Source: Dechloromonas sp. TW-R-39-2
GTDB taxonomy: Bacteria; Pseudomonadota; Gammaproteobacteria; Burkholderiales; Rhodocyclaceae
Assembly (NCBI RefSeq): GCF_016864195.1
Contig: NZ_CP045202.1
Location: 1,953,001-2,017,000 of the forward strand
DNA: 64,000 nt
Direction: 5' to 3'
The notes under the pieces were generated by a model, which saw only the letters and a list, made by a program, of their open reading frames with translations, searched no databases and was not told where the DNA came from. Both the position numbers and the translations under genes were made by a program. Shown piece by piece: positions 1-11,683 of this stretch; the stretch's first letter is position 1, and each line of letters opens with the position of its first letter.

Positions 1-2
1 TC

Positions 3-31
3 AAAAAAAGGAGGCGCAAGCCTCCTTTTTT
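3..31 (+). terminator. Rho-independent terminator of the upstream gene
   Basis: An 11-bp perfect stem (5-15 with 20-30) closes a GCAA tetraloop and ends in a T run. This is a textbook intrinsic terminator. The gene it ends lies outside the window; in this neighbourhood it is usually rplT (ribosomal protein L20), which is inference. Between 34 and 127 there are two short GC hairpins (about 40-57 and 61-76) before pheS, without a clear promoter. Confidence 0.9.
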
Positions 32-121
32 AGTTTCGGCCGCCGCTTTGCGGCTTCACGTCGGCTACGCCGATATGAGCCTTCACTGAAACGTGCGTTT
101 TGTTGGTGGTTTTGTTGGTGA

Positions 122-3555
<3,434 letters not shown>

Positions 3556-3569
3556 TGGAAAAAACAACG

Positions 3570-3872
3570 ATGACGCTCACCAAAGCCGAACTCGCTGACC
3601 TGCTTTTTGAGAGGGTTGGCCTCAATAAACGCGAAGCCAAAGATATGGTTGAAGCGTTTTTTGAGGAAATCCGCAATGCACTCGAAACAGGCGATGGCGT
3701 GAAGCTTTCCGGTTTTGGCAATTTCCAGTTGCGCGACAAACCGCAACGTCCCGGACGCAACCCCAAGACTGGTCAGGAAATTCCAATTACTGCACGACGT
3801 GTAGTAACGTTTCATGCCAGTCAAAAACTGAAATCTGACGTTGAACTGGCTTGTGATGGAACCGCGGCTTAA
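3570..3872 (+). CDS. ihfA: Integration host factor alpha subunit
   Basis: DNA-bending nucleoid protein that works as a heterodimer with IhfB in recombination, replication and sigma-54 transcription. Starting at ATG 3570 ([10 protein letters not shown]) gives 100 residues, matching the family; an in-frame ATG at 3555 would add only five residues. The signature [10 protein letters not shown]...[10 protein letters not shown] and the proline-containing beta arm ([19 protein letters not shown]) are intact. The pheT-ihfA order is a widely conserved arrangement. The C-terminal end overlaps the next gene by 17 nt. Confidence 0.97.
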   Translation: MTLTKAELADLLFERVGLNKREAKDMVEAFFEEIRNALETGDGVKLSGFGNFQLRDKPQRPGRNPKTGQEIPITARRVVTFHASQKLKSDVELACDGTAA

Positions 3873-4233
3873 ATCCCCATCTGGCGACGAACTGCCGCCG
3901 ATCCCCGCAAAACGCTACTTCACCATTGGCGAAGTCAGTGAGTTGTGCGGCGTGAAGCCGCACGTGCTTCGTTACTGGGAGCAGGAGTTCAACCAATTGA
4001 AGCCGGTCAAGCGTCGAGGAAATCGGCGCTATTACCAGCATCATGAGGTCTTGCTCGTACGCAGAATCCGGGAGCTTCTCTATAACCAGGGCTTTACGAT
4101 CAGCGGTGCTCGCAACAGGCTGGACGAAGGACCTGCAGCAACTGCTGGCTCGGGTGAAAAAGCCGAGCTTGCAAAGGGTTCGGGGAGTTTGCGCGATGAC
4201 TTGCAGTCGATAATTGCGCTGTTGCAGCTTTGA
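3856..4233 (+). CDS. MerR-family transcriptional regulator
   Basis: A 125-residue protein made almost entirely of a MerR-type winged helix-turn-helix: [25 protein letters not shown], then the wing with [11 protein letters not shown] and the helix pair [13 protein letters not shown]. It lacks the long effector-binding or metal-binding C-terminal domain of MerR, CueR or BmrR. This short MerR gene directly after ihfA, before a tRNA-Pro gene, is a conserved arrangement in beta- and gammaproteobacteria; its target is unknown to me. The start at 3856 is preferred over the upstream TTG at 3841 because it fits the family N-terminus. Confidence 0.9.
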   Translation: MEPRLKSPSGDELPPIPAKRYFTIGEVSELCGVKPHVLRYWEQEFNQLKPVKRRGNRRYYQHHEVLLVRRIRELLYNQGFTISGARNRLDEGPAATAGSGEKAELAKGSGSLRDDLQSIIALLQL

Positions 4234-4257
4234 TTCTTTTTGTTTCTCCCGTATAAT
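4230..4257 (+). promoter_or_regulatory. Sigma-70 promoter of tRNA-Pro
   Basis: A perfect -10 box TATAAT at 4252-4257 sits 16 bp after TTGATT at 4230-4235 (4 of 6 matches to TTGACA), overlapping the end of the merR gene. Transcription would start near 4264, about five bases before the mature tRNA 5' end. Confidence 0.75.
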
Positions 4258-4267
4258 GTACGGCTTG

Positions 4268-4345
<78 letters not shown>

Positions 4346-4367
4346 AGAAAAGTGAAACAAGCAGTTT

Positions 4368-4391
4368 AGCCAACCTCAGGGTTGGCTTTTT
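4368..4391 (+). terminator. Intrinsic terminator after tRNA-Pro
   Basis: An 8-bp stem AGCCAACC/GGTTGGCT with loop TCAG, followed by a T run. It ends the tRNA transcript and isolates the amino-acid transporter genes downstream. Confidence 0.88.
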
Positions 4392-4512
4392 GCTTTGTGG
4401 CTGCACCATCGTGATGCATGCATAGTTGGTCGTTCGTCGTCGTTTCCGATATTCGATATTGCCTTGTTTCATGAGCTACAATCAGCCGCTTTACGCCAAC
4501 CCGGAGATTGTA

Positions 4513-5679
4513 ATGTCGCTTCGCCTGACTGCTCTTGCTGCTGCTTTGATACTGGCTGGTTCTGTTCATGCTGCCAGTTCGATCAAGGTTGGCTTGGTGT
4601 CTACGCTTTCTGGTCCAGGTGCCGGTCTGGGGGTCGATATCCGCGACGGGTTCAACCTGGCGATGAAAAACCTCAACGGCAAGCTCGGGAATTTGCCTGC
4701 TGAAGTGCTCGTTGCCGATGACCAGCAGAATCCGGATGTTGCCAAGCAGGCGGCTGACAAATTGCTGAAGAGGGATAAGGTCGATTTCATGACCGGCATT
4801 GTCTTCTCCAACATCATGCTGGCTGTCGGTCCGACGGTCTTCGAAAACAAAACCTTTTATATCTCGGCAAATGCTGGTCCATCGCAATATGCGGGTGATC
4901 AATGCAATCCATTTTTCTTCAACGTTGCCTGGCAAAACGACAATTTGCATGAAGCTGTCGGTAAGGTCGTGCAGGATAAAGGTTACAAGAACGTTATCAT
5001 CGTGACGCCTAATTACCCTGGCGGTAAAGACGCTGTTTCCGGTTTCAAGCGTTTTTACAAGGGCAAGGTTGCCGATGAGATTTATACCAAGCTGGGTCAG
5101 CTTGATTACGCGGCCGAACTGGCACAAATTCGTGCTGCAAAGCCGGATGCCCTGTTTTTCTTCCTGCCGGGCGGCATGGGAATCAATTTTGTGAAGCAAT
5201 TTGTTGCCGCAGGGTTGTCACGCGATACGCAGTTATTTGCACCGGGTTTTTCGGCGGATGAAGATGTCATCAAGGCGGTTGGTAATTCCATGCTGGGCAT
5301 GTTCAACTCGTCGCATTGGGCGCACGATATGGACAACGCTGAAAACAAGCGGTTTGTTGCCGATTTCCAGCGTGAATATGGCCGCCTGCCTTCGCTCTAT
5401 GCGTCGCAAGGTTACGACGCTGCCTTCATGATCGATTCGGCGGTAAGGGATGTGAAGGGCAATGTCGAAGACAAGGCTGCTTTGCAGAAGGCGCTGGAAG
5501 CCAAGCGTTTCAAGTCGGTCCGGGGTGATTTCAAGTTCAACAATAATCACTACCCGGTGCAAAACTATTATCTGCGTGCCATCGGCAAGGATGCTCAGGG
5601 CCGTGTCACGAACAAGACGATAGGCACCATCTTCAGCAATCATGCGGACGCTTACGCGACGCAGTGCAAGATGAAATGA
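4513..5679 (+). CDS. ABC transporter substrate-binding protein, branched-chain amino acid (LivJ/LivK) type
   Basis: Periplasmic binding component of the importer encoded by the next four genes. Starting at ATG 4513, nine bases after GGAG, gives 388 residues with a clear Sec signal peptide (MSLRLTALAAALILAGSVHA, cleavage before ASSIKVG). The mature part has the Leu/Ile/Val-binding type I periplasmic fold: GLVSTLSGPGAGLGVDIRDGFNLA at the N-terminus and a second lobe beginning near VIIVTPNYPGGKD. Two Cys (CNPF and the C-terminal CKMK) may form a disulphide. The real substrate could be amino acids, urea, amides or aromatic acids; sequence alone does not decide. A folded spacer of 131 nt separates it from livH. 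Confidence 0.93.
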   Translation: MSLRLTALAAALILAGSVHAASSIKVGLVSTLSGPGAGLGVDIRDGFNLAMKNLNGKLGNLPAEVLVADDQQNPDVAKQAADKLLKRDKVDFMTGIVFSNIMLAVGPTVFENKTFYISANAGPSQYAGDQCNPFFFNVAWQNDNLHEAVGKVVQDKGYKNVIIVTPNYPGGKDAVSGFKRFYKGKVADEIYTKLGQLDYAAELAQIRAAKPDALFFFLPGGMGINFVKQFVAAGLSRDTQLFAPGFSADEDVIKAVGNSMLGMFNSSHWAHDMDNAENKRFVADFQREYGRLPSLYASQGYDAAFMIDSAVRDVKGNVEDKAALQKALEAKRFKSVRGDFKFNNNHYPVQNYYLRAIGKDAQGRVTNKTIGTIFSNHADAYATQCKMK

Positions 5680-5732
5680 TGTATCCCTGAGGCTCATCAT
5701 CGCAGGATGTCGAGTACTGCCGTCGTTTGTTG

Positions 5733-5783
5733 TTAAGGCACTTTTGATTTTCCCCTCTGTGCCAGGGAGGGGAACTGCCTTAA
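5733..5783 (+). promoter_or_regulatory. Nested stem-loop between binding protein and livH
   Basis: TTAAGGCA (5733-5740) is the exact reverse complement of TGCCTTAA (5776-5783). Inside lies a second perfect stem, CCCCTC (5752-5757) with GAGGGG (5767-5772). There is no T run, so it is not a classical terminator. It is well placed to stabilise or process the transcript so the binding protein is made in excess over the membrane parts. Confidence 0.6.
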
Positions 5784-5810
5784 GCCTATTCCTTGTTTTT
5801 TTCTCCTGAC

Positions 5811-6725
5811 ATGACCCAGCTTTTCCTTGAGCAGGCCCTCAATGGCCTGCAATTCGGCCTGATGCTGTTTCTTCTTGCCGCCGGCTTGACGCTGGTTTTT
5901 GGCATCATGGACTGCATTAATCTGGCCCATGGGTCGTTGTACATGATTGGAGCCTATCTGGTGGCCGCTTGTGCCCAGGCTGCGGATTCATTCTGGATCG
6001 GGCTGGGGTGCGGGGTTGGCGCAACTGCCGTGATTGGCTTGTTGCTAGAACTGGCCTTGTTTCGCCAGCTTTACAAGCGTGATCATTTGTCTCAGGTACT
6101 GGCCACTTTCGCCCTGATTCTGATTGCCAATGAGGCCGTGCGCATGATCTGGGGAGCTCAGCCCGTCATGCTCAATCCACCGGATGCTTTGGCCGGACCA
6201 GTCGAGATCGCGGGTTTCTTTTACCCCGCATATCGCCTGGTATTGATTGCCTTTGGGCTGGCTGTTTCCGGATTGCTTTACTTGCTTGTGGCCAAAAGCC
6301 GTATCGGCATGTGGGTCAGAGCCGGTGCCTCCAATCGGGAAATGACGGAAGCGCTGGGTATTAATGTGCGGCGTTTGTTTACTGCAGTCTTTGCCTTCGG
6401 TGCCGGGCTTTGTGCCTTGGCCGGCGGCTTGCTCGGGCCCCTGTTGGCGGTTCAGGTTGGCATGGGTGAGGGGGTTCTGATTCTGGCTTTTGTCGTGATC
6501 ATCATTGGCGGGATTGGGTCGATTCGCGGGGCGCTCGTCGGTAGCTTGATCGTTGGCACGGTCGACACGCTGGGGCGGGCACTTTTGCCCTTGCTGCTGC
6601 GTGCTGCGCTGCCCGCCGAGGCTGCCTCGACGCTCGGTCCGGCCATCGCCTCGATTCTGATTTACTTGCTGATGGCCGCCATTCTGTTTTTTAAACCGCA
6701 GGGCCTCTTTCCGGCGCGTGCATAA
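5811..6725 (+). CDS. livH: Branched-chain amino acid ABC transporter permease LivH
   Basis: One of the two inner-membrane permeases of the importer. The 304 residues are mostly hydrophobic helices, and the N-terminus MTQLFLEQALNGLQFGLMLFLLAAGLTL is typical of LivH. The cytoplasmic coupling region is visible as GMWVRAGASNREMTEALGIN, the EAA-type loop that contacts the ATPases. ATG 5811 is chosen on family length; a TTG at 5793 is possible, and neither has a strong ribosome-binding site. The stop abuts the livM start exactly. Confidence 0.94.
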   Translation: MTQLFLEQALNGLQFGLMLFLLAAGLTLVFGIMDCINLAHGSLYMIGAYLVAACAQAADSFWIGLGCGVGATAVIGLLLELALFRQLYKRDHLSQVLATFALILIANEAVRMIWGAQPVMLNPPDALAGPVEIAGFFYPAYRLVLIAFGLAVSGLLYLLVAKSRIGMWVRAGASNREMTEALGINVRRLFTAVFAFGAGLCALAGGLLGPLLAVQVGMGEGVLILAFVVIIIGGIGSIRGALVGSLIVGTVDTLGRALLPLLLRAALPAEAASTLGPAIASILIYLLMAAILFFKPQGLFPARA

Positions 6726-7673
6726 ATGGCTTTTTATCGTCCTGCCCGTTGGCAAAAAAACGCATCCCTGGTCACCTTGCTGATCTTGCTGGTTCTGCCA
6801 ACCATTCTGACTGCGCTTGATCAGGCGTTCTACATCAGCTTCGCCACACGCATGCTTGTTTTTGCGCTGGCAGCGACCAGTCTCAATCTGGTGTTGGGCT
6901 TTGGTGGCATGGTATCTCTTGGGCATGCTGCCTTCTTCGGGACTGGCGCTTATGTTGCGGCACTGTGCCTGCAGGCGGGGATTAGCGAAGGTTTGCTGGT
7001 ATTTCCTCTGGCCATGGGCGTCGCCGGATTATTTGCGCTGCTGGTTGGCAGCATCAGTCTGCGTACCCGGGGCGTCTACTTCATCATGATCACCCTGGCT
7101 TTTGCCCAGATGGCGTACTACCTCTTCGTTTCCGCTGCCGTTCTCGGTGGCGATGATGGTTTGTCGCTGGGTGGGCGCATGTCGATTGCTGGCTTCAGCC
7201 TGTCAGGCGATGCTTCCTTGTTCTATGTCGCACTTGCAGCCCTGGCGTTGGTGATGTTTTTGTTCCGGCGTTTGGCAGAAGCCAGGTTTGGGCGTGTTGT
7301 GCAGGCGATCCGGGAAAATGAAACGCGAATGGAAGCGCTCGGCTATCCGGTTTTTCGTTATCGTCTGGTCTGCTTTGCTTTGGGCGGAGCCCTGGCCGGT
7401 CTGGCCGGCGCCTTGCTGGCCAACCAGACCGGGCTGGCCAGCCCGAATTTGTTGCAATGGGTTCAGTCCGGCACTTTGCTTGTGATGGTGATCATTGGCG
7501 GCGTTGGCTATCTGTATGGCGGCGTCGTGGGGGCCGGCGTCTTGCTGGTGCTGGAAGAGGGGTTGGTTGGCGTGACGGAGCACTGGCATATTATTTTGGG
7601 ATTGCTATTGCTCGGCATTGTGCTTTTCGCACCCAAAGGCGTAGCAGCGCTTTTTGCGAGGTCACATGACTGA
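6726..7673 (+). CDS. livM: Branched-chain amino acid ABC transporter permease LivM
   Basis: Second permease, 315 residues, pairing with LivH. The LivM hallmark is SLNLVLGFGGMVSLGHAAFFGTGAYVAA near residues 55-80, with the coupling loop RFGRVVQAIRENETRMEALGYPVFRYRL later. Its ATG directly follows the livH stop, and its last 8 nt overlap livG. It has no fused ATPase domain, unlike some LivM homologues. Confidence 0.95.
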   Translation: MAFYRPARWQKNASLVTLLILLVLPTILTALDQAFYISFATRMLVFALAATSLNLVLGFGGMVSLGHAAFFGTGAYVAALCLQAGISEGLLVFPLAMGVAGLFALLVGSISLRTRGVYFIMITLAFAQMAYYLFVSAAVLGGDDGLSLGGRMSIAGFSLSGDASLFYVALAALALVMFLFRRLAEARFGRVVQAIRENETRMEALGYPVFRYRLVCFALGGALAGLAGALLANQTGLASPNLLQWVQSGTLLVMVIIGGVGYLYGGVVGAGVLLVLEEGLVGVTEHWHIILGLLLLGIVLFAPKGVAALFARSHD

Positions 7674-8421
7674 GCTCTTGCTTGAGGTGCGCCGGTTATC
7701 AAGGCGCTTTGCTGCCATCGAGGTATTGAAAGCGGTCGATTTCAATGTCACGGCGGGTGAGGTCCATGCACTGATCGGCCCTAACGGAGCGGGTAAAACA
7801 ACTTTTATTCACCACGTATCCGGTGCCTTGCAAGCCGATTCGGGGAGTATCCATTTCGCCGGTCGCGAGGTGACAAGGCAAGCCATGCATCAGCGCGTTG
7901 GCGCCGGCATGGCGCGTTCCTACCAGATCACCAATGTATTCCTCGGCCTGAGTGTGCTGGATAACGTGCAACTTGCGGTTCAGGGCAGGGCTGATACCGG
8001 AAGCAGCTTCCGTTTTTGGCAGCCGGTGCGGAACGAGCGTGCATTGTTCGATGAGGCAGAAAACTATCTTGAGCAAGTCGGCCTGATCCCCAAAAAAATG
8101 GTGATGGCCGGCCAGCTCTCGCATGGTGATCAGCGGGCGCTGGAGTTGGCCATGGCGCTGGCGACCCGACCCAAATTGTTATTGCTCGATGAGCCGATGG
8201 CTGGAACTGGGCCGGAAGAGTCGTCACGCATGGTCGAATTGATCGAACATCTTGCTCGCCATGTGACGATATTGCTTGTCGAGCATGATATGGATGCGGT
8301 TTTTCGGCTTGCAGATCGTATTTCCGTATTGGTTAACGGTGAATTGATCTGCACCGGTACGCCAGACGAAGTTCGCTCCGATCCTGCTGTTCGTCGGGCA
8401 TATCTGGGAGACCATCTGTGA
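7666..8421 (+). CDS. livG: Branched-chain amino acid ABC transporter ATP-binding protein LivG
   Basis: First cytoplasmic ATPase of the importer, 251 residues from ATG 7666. Walker A is GPNGAGKTT, the signature is the degenerate QLSHGDQRALELAMAL instead of LSGG(E/Q), Walker B is LLLLDEPMAG and the switch His is in LLVEHDMDAV. The variant signature LSHGDQR is usual for the LivG branch. It overlaps livM by 8 nt and livF by 4 nt. Confidence 0.95.
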   Translation: MTELLLEVRRLSRRFAAIEVLKAVDFNVTAGEVHALIGPNGAGKTTFIHHVSGALQADSGSIHFAGREVTRQAMHQRVGAGMARSYQITNVFLGLSVLDNVQLAVQGRADTGSSFRFWQPVRNERALFDEAENYLEQVGLIPKKMVMAGQLSHGDQRALELAMALATRPKLLLLDEPMAGTGPEESSRMVELIEHLARHVTILLVEHDMDAVFRLADRISVLVNGELICTGTPDEVRSDPAVRRAYLGDHL

Positions 8422-9128
8422 GCAAGCTGCTGGAGGTCGGTGCACTTGAGGTTGCCTACGGCGCCAGCCAGGTTTTGTTTGGCATCGATTTGACGATGGA
8501 TGAGGGGGAAGTCGTTACCTTGCTTGGGCGCAACGGGATGGGCAAGACGACAACCTTACGCACGCTGTGCGGCTTCGTGCCATGCAAGGCGGGCGAGATC
8601 CGCTTTGCCGGCCAGAGTATTGTTGGCTGGCGCCCCGACCGTATTGGACGGGCCGGTATTGCCCTCGTACCCGAGGGGCGGCAGTGTTTTCCGAATCTTA
8701 CGGTCGACGAGCATCTGGTGGCTTTTTTCGCCAATCGCCGGCATTCGGCGGCCGCATGGACTCCTGCCAGGATCTACGAATTGTTTCCTCGGCTCAAGGA
8801 AAGAGCGAGGAATCTCGGTAACCAGCTCTCCGGTGGCGAACAGCAAATGCTGGCAATCGGCCGGGCATTGGTGACCAATCCGCGGTTGCTCATTCTTGAT
8901 GAAGCGACCGAAGGATTGGCGCCGCTCATCCGCGAGGAAATATGGGCTTGCCTTGCCCGTCTGCGCGATGCGGGGCAGAGTGTTCTGGTCATCGACAAGT
9001 ATGTCGAAAAGCTGCTCCCGCTGGCCAGTCGCCACACTATCCTGGAGCGTGGCCAGGTTGTCTGGCAGGGATCATCCGCTGCACTTGATGCGGATCACGC
9101 GATCTGGCATCGCTATCTCGGCATTTAG
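8418..9128 (+). CDS. livF: Branched-chain amino acid ABC transporter ATP-binding protein LivF
   Basis: Second ATPase, 236 residues, starting with GTG 8418 inside the livG stop. Walker A is GRNGMGKTT (the GRNGxGKTT form is characteristic of LivF), the signature is LSGGEQQMLAIGRAL and Walker B is LLILDEATEGLAP. After Walker B the usual switch-region VEQN is replaced by VIDKYVEKLL, a variant that lacks the canonical H-loop residue at that exact position, as in many LivF proteins. It ends 16 bp from the convergent regA gene with no visible intrinsic terminator. Confidence 0.95.
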   Translation: MSKLLEVGALEVAYGASQVLFGIDLTMDEGEVVTLLGRNGMGKTTTLRTLCGFVPCKAGEIRFAGQSIVGWRPDRIGRAGIALVPEGRQCFPNLTVDEHLVAFFANRRHSAAAWTPARIYELFPRLKERARNLGNQLSGGEQQMLAIGRALVTNPRLLILDEATEGLAPLIREEIWACLARLRDAGQSVLVIDKYVEKLLPLASRHTILERGQVVWQGSSAALDADHAIWHRYLGI

Positions 9129-9144
9129 AAAGGCGTGAGCCGAG

Positions 9145-9678
9145 TCAGGTCTTGACTGGCCGTTTCGATAATTTGCGCTGCAATGTGCGGCGATGCATTT
9201 TCAGGGCGCGGGCAGTTGCTGAAATATTGCCTTCATTTTCGTTGAGCACGCGCTGGATGTGTTCCCATTCAAGCCGGTCGATCGAAAGAGGCTCATCGGA
9301 AACGGGAAGGTCGAAATCCGGCATGTCGTCGTCTTCGAATGCTCCCAGAATGGCTTCGATTTCAACCGGCTTGGCGAGATACTGGATCGCGCCGAGCTTG
9401 ACTGCGTCGACTGCAGTTGTGATGCTGGCATAACCCGTCAGCACAATGATGCGGCAGTCAGGATTGATGCCGAGTAGTGCCGGAATCAGGGCCAGGCCGG
9501 AGCTGCCGTTGAGATTCAGATCGAGAATGATGCGCCGGGCACCCGATTCACGTGCAAGCTGCAACGCTTCGGCCGCATCCAGAACCCCGCGGGCCGGGTA
9601 TCCCCTGCGTTCCATCGTGCGTACCAGGATGGCGTTGAAACTGGGGTCGTCGTCGATTACCAGGGTAATGTCATTCAT
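9145..9678 (-). CDS. regA: RegA/PrrA/ActR-type redox response regulator
   Basis: DNA-binding partner of the RegB kinase. The 177 residues comprise a receiver domain (acidic pocket DDD at 9-11, phospho-acceptor D53 in ILDLNL, the T in VLTGYAS, the K in YLAKPV) and a short Fis-type helix-turn-helix at the C-terminus (GNISATARALKMHRRTLQRKL). The HRRTLQR recognition helix is the hallmark of RegA, PrrA, ActR and RegR. These regulators activate respiration, cytochrome and anaerobic genes when oxygen falls. The gene overlaps the regB stop by 4 nt, and a likely target box lies upstream of regB. Confidence 0.94.
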   Translation of the reverse strand: MNDITLVIDDDPSFNAILVRTMERRGYPARGVLDAAEALQLARESGARRIILDLNLNGSSGLALIPALLGINPDCRIIVLTGYASITTAVDAVKLGAIQYLAKPVEIEAILGAFEDDDMPDFDLPVSDEPLSIDRLEWEHIQRVLNENEGNISATARALKMHRRTLQRKLSKRPVKT

Positions 9679-10934
9679 TGGTTTGTCTGCGGTAATTCGA
9701 TGCGGGCAAGTGCGCCGCCATCTTTGAGGTTGCTCAGGGTCAGTTGGCCGCCCAACTGCTGGATGGCCGTGCTGGTCAGCATCAAGCCGATGCCGCTTCC
9801 GCTTTCGTGTGCAGGGAAGCTGGTATGCCCGCCATTTTTGAGAACGTCATCCGGAAAGCCGGGGCCGCGGTCACAGATATCAATCGTCAAGCGGCCAGGT
9901 GACCAGCCGAGCCGGATTTCAAGTGGTTCATCGCTGGCATTTGCGCCATTGTTCAAAAGGTTGAGAAGTGCCTGTTCGAGCCGTGGGTCGGCAAATATTT
10001 CAGGGGCCGGGCCGTCGCTGGTGAGGGTCATGCGGCTGCTGGCATTCGGCCGAGTGGCATGCCACTGCTGACGCAGGCCGTTGATCCAGCGGTCGACCGG
10101 CTGGAAATGGGCATTTTCCAGTCGTTCGGCGCCGGCTTTGCGCGACAGCCCGGTGATGATCTGCTTGCAAGTGGCGATTTGCTGGCGGAGCAGGGCAATA
10201 TCTTCACGGCAAGCCTCGGAAAGTGAATTGTCGTGGATCAGTTCGCCGGCAATCTGCGACATGGTGGCGAGCGGAGTGCCGAGTTCATGGGCGGCTCCTG
10301 CGGCCAGCGTTCCCATGGCCGTGATGCGCTCGTCGCGCAGGGCTTGTTCGCGGGCAGTGGCCAGCTCGGCGTCGCGCTGTCGAATCAGGCGTGTCATGCG
10401 AACGACAAACCACGCAATCATCAGCGCGGACACCGAGAATGTCAGCCACATGCCAACCAGATGCAGCCGGGTTGCCCGTGTTGCATCCGGCATGGCCAGG
10501 GGGATGTAATAGACCATCAGCGCGGAGTAACTGCCGACGGCGATGGCGCCGATGGCCATGACGCACCGCACCGGCAGGGTCAGTGCTGCAATGGCGACCG
10601 GCGGTAGAAGGAGGGAAACCAGTGGGTTCGTTGCTCCGCCGCTAAAGAAAACAATCGCGCTCAGTGCGCCGATATCCAGCAGCAACTGGGAGAACAACTC
10701 GCCGGGTGTTGCGCTGCCTGCCTTGAGGACGCGCCATTGGATCATGCTGTTGAGAACGGCTGCGACAGAAACGATGGCGAGCAACGGCCATTGTGGCAGT
10801 GGGATGTTCAGTGCGCCGGGAACGATCATCACGAGCAGCGCCATGCTGGCGAGAACAACCCATCGGCTGGCGACCAGGCGACGCAAGTTGGCCAGATGGT
10901 CGGTGCCGTCGGCGGTGCAGGAGATAAATGGCAT
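9675..10934 (-). CDS. regB: RegB/PrrB/ActS-type redox sensor histidine kinase
   Basis: Inner-membrane sensor kinase, 419 residues. About six hydrophobic segments occupy residues 22-180, then the dimerisation/phospho-acceptor box AAGAAHELGTPLATM (H216) and the ATPase domain with DRGPGFP and GSGIGLML. Two RegB-specific sensor features are visible: the quinone-binding heptapeptide, here GGATNPL at 99-105 (family form GGxxNPF), and Cys256, exactly 40 residues after H216, the spacing of H225 and the redox cysteine C265 of Rhodobacter RegB. Both suggest a functional redox sensor. It is divergent from the cytochrome c gene across an 86-bp gap. Confidence 0.95.
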   Translation of the reverse strand: MPFISCTADGTDHLANLRRLVASRWVVLASMALLVMIVPGALNIPLPQWPLLAIVSVAAVLNSMIQWRVLKAGSATPGELFSQLLLDIGALSAIVFFSGGATNPLVSLLLPPVAIAALTLPVRCVMAIGAIAVGSYSALMVYYIPLAMPDATRATRLHLVGMWLTFSVSALMIAWFVVRMTRLIRQRDAELATAREQALRDERITAMGTLAAGAAHELGTPLATMSQIAGELIHDNSLSEACREDIALLRQQIATCKQIITGLSRKAGAERLENAHFQPVDRWINGLRQQWHATRPNASSRMTLTSDGPAPEIFADPRLEQALLNLLNNGANASDEPLEIRLGWSPGRLTIDICDRGPGFPDDVLKNGGHTSFPAHESGSGIGLMLTSTAIQQLGGQLTLSNLKDGGALARIELPQTNQ

Positions 10935-10968
10935 GGGGCGAATTATGCGTGATTTGAGTCAATTTTCT

Positions 10969-11020
10969 GTCGCTAACAGCGTGCGACAATTCGTCGCATC
11001 GGATTCTGGAGTGGTGTCGC
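10969..11020. promoter_or_regulatory. RegA-type operator region
   Basis: The 15-mer GCGACAATTCGTCGC at 10983-10997 is a perfect inverted repeat of GCGAC around a 5-bp spacer. It agrees at all but one position with the RegR/RegA-type box as I remember it (GNGRCRTTNNGNCGC). Extra GTCGC half-sites lie at 10969-10973 and 11016-11020. The position in the regB/cytochrome divergent gap suggests that RegA controls both sides. Confidence 0.65.
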
Positions 11021-11683
11021 ATGCGTTTTCGTTTACTTTTCCCTGTGCTTTGCGCGGGCTTGCTATTCGGCTTGCCGGCTGCCGCGGTCGACCTCGAAAA
11101 AGGCAAGGAAATCAATGGAACCTGTGCGGCGTGCCACGGCGACCAGGGAGCCGGCGGGAAAAAAGGAGAATATCCGCGCATTGCCGGGCAGCGTGCTGGT
11201 TATCTGGCTAGCCAGCTGAAGAGCTTTCGGGCGCGGACGCGGATCAACATTCCGATGTATCCCTACACGCAGGAACGCGAATTGTCCGATGAAGATATCC
11301 GCGATATTTCTGCCTATCTTTCCGGCATCGAACTATCGACCAAGATGCCGACCTTCGCCGGCCACGAAGATGCGCTGACTCGCCTGCAGATGGTCGACAA
11401 GGTAATGATCGTGCCGCGCGTCGAGGGCAATATCGAGCATGGTGAAAAAATCTACCAGAAGCAGTGTGCGGCTTGTCATGGCAAGGCCGGCAAGGGCCGG
11501 GGCATGTTCCCGATGCTCGTTGGGCAATACTCCAACTACCTCAAACGGCAGATTGACCTTTACCTCAAGGGCGATCGTCCGCACGACGAGGAAGGAACGG
11601 GCGGTCTGCTCACCCAGTTGAAGGCTGACGATATCCAGGATGTGCTGGCTTATCTGACCTCGATTCAGGAGACCGGAGAATGA
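11021..11683 (+). CDS. Dihaem cytochrome c, c4-like
   Basis: Periplasmic electron carrier, 220 residues, with a signal peptide (MRFRLLFPVLCAGLLFGLPAAA) and two class I haem domains. Each has a CAACH haem-binding motif (around residues 35 and 152) and likely distal Met residues (IPMYP in the first domain, MFPM in the second). The two-domain layout with MxYP and LSDEDIRDISAYL/LKADDIQDVLAYL helices resembles the cytochrome c4 family, which feeds terminal oxidases. It is divergent from regB with a RegA box in between, so it is a likely RegA target. It overlaps the next small gene by 4 nt. Confidence 0.92.
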   Translation: MRFRLLFPVLCAGLLFGLPAAAVDLEKGKEINGTCAACHGDQGAGGKKGEYPRIAGQRAGYLASQLKSFRARTRINIPMYPYTQERELSDEDIRDISAYLSGIELSTKMPTFAGHEDALTRLQMVDKVMIVPRVEGNIEHGEKIYQKQCAACHGKAGKGRGMFPMLVGQYSNYLKRQIDLYLKGDRPHDEEGTGGLLTQLKADDIQDVLAYLTSIQETGE

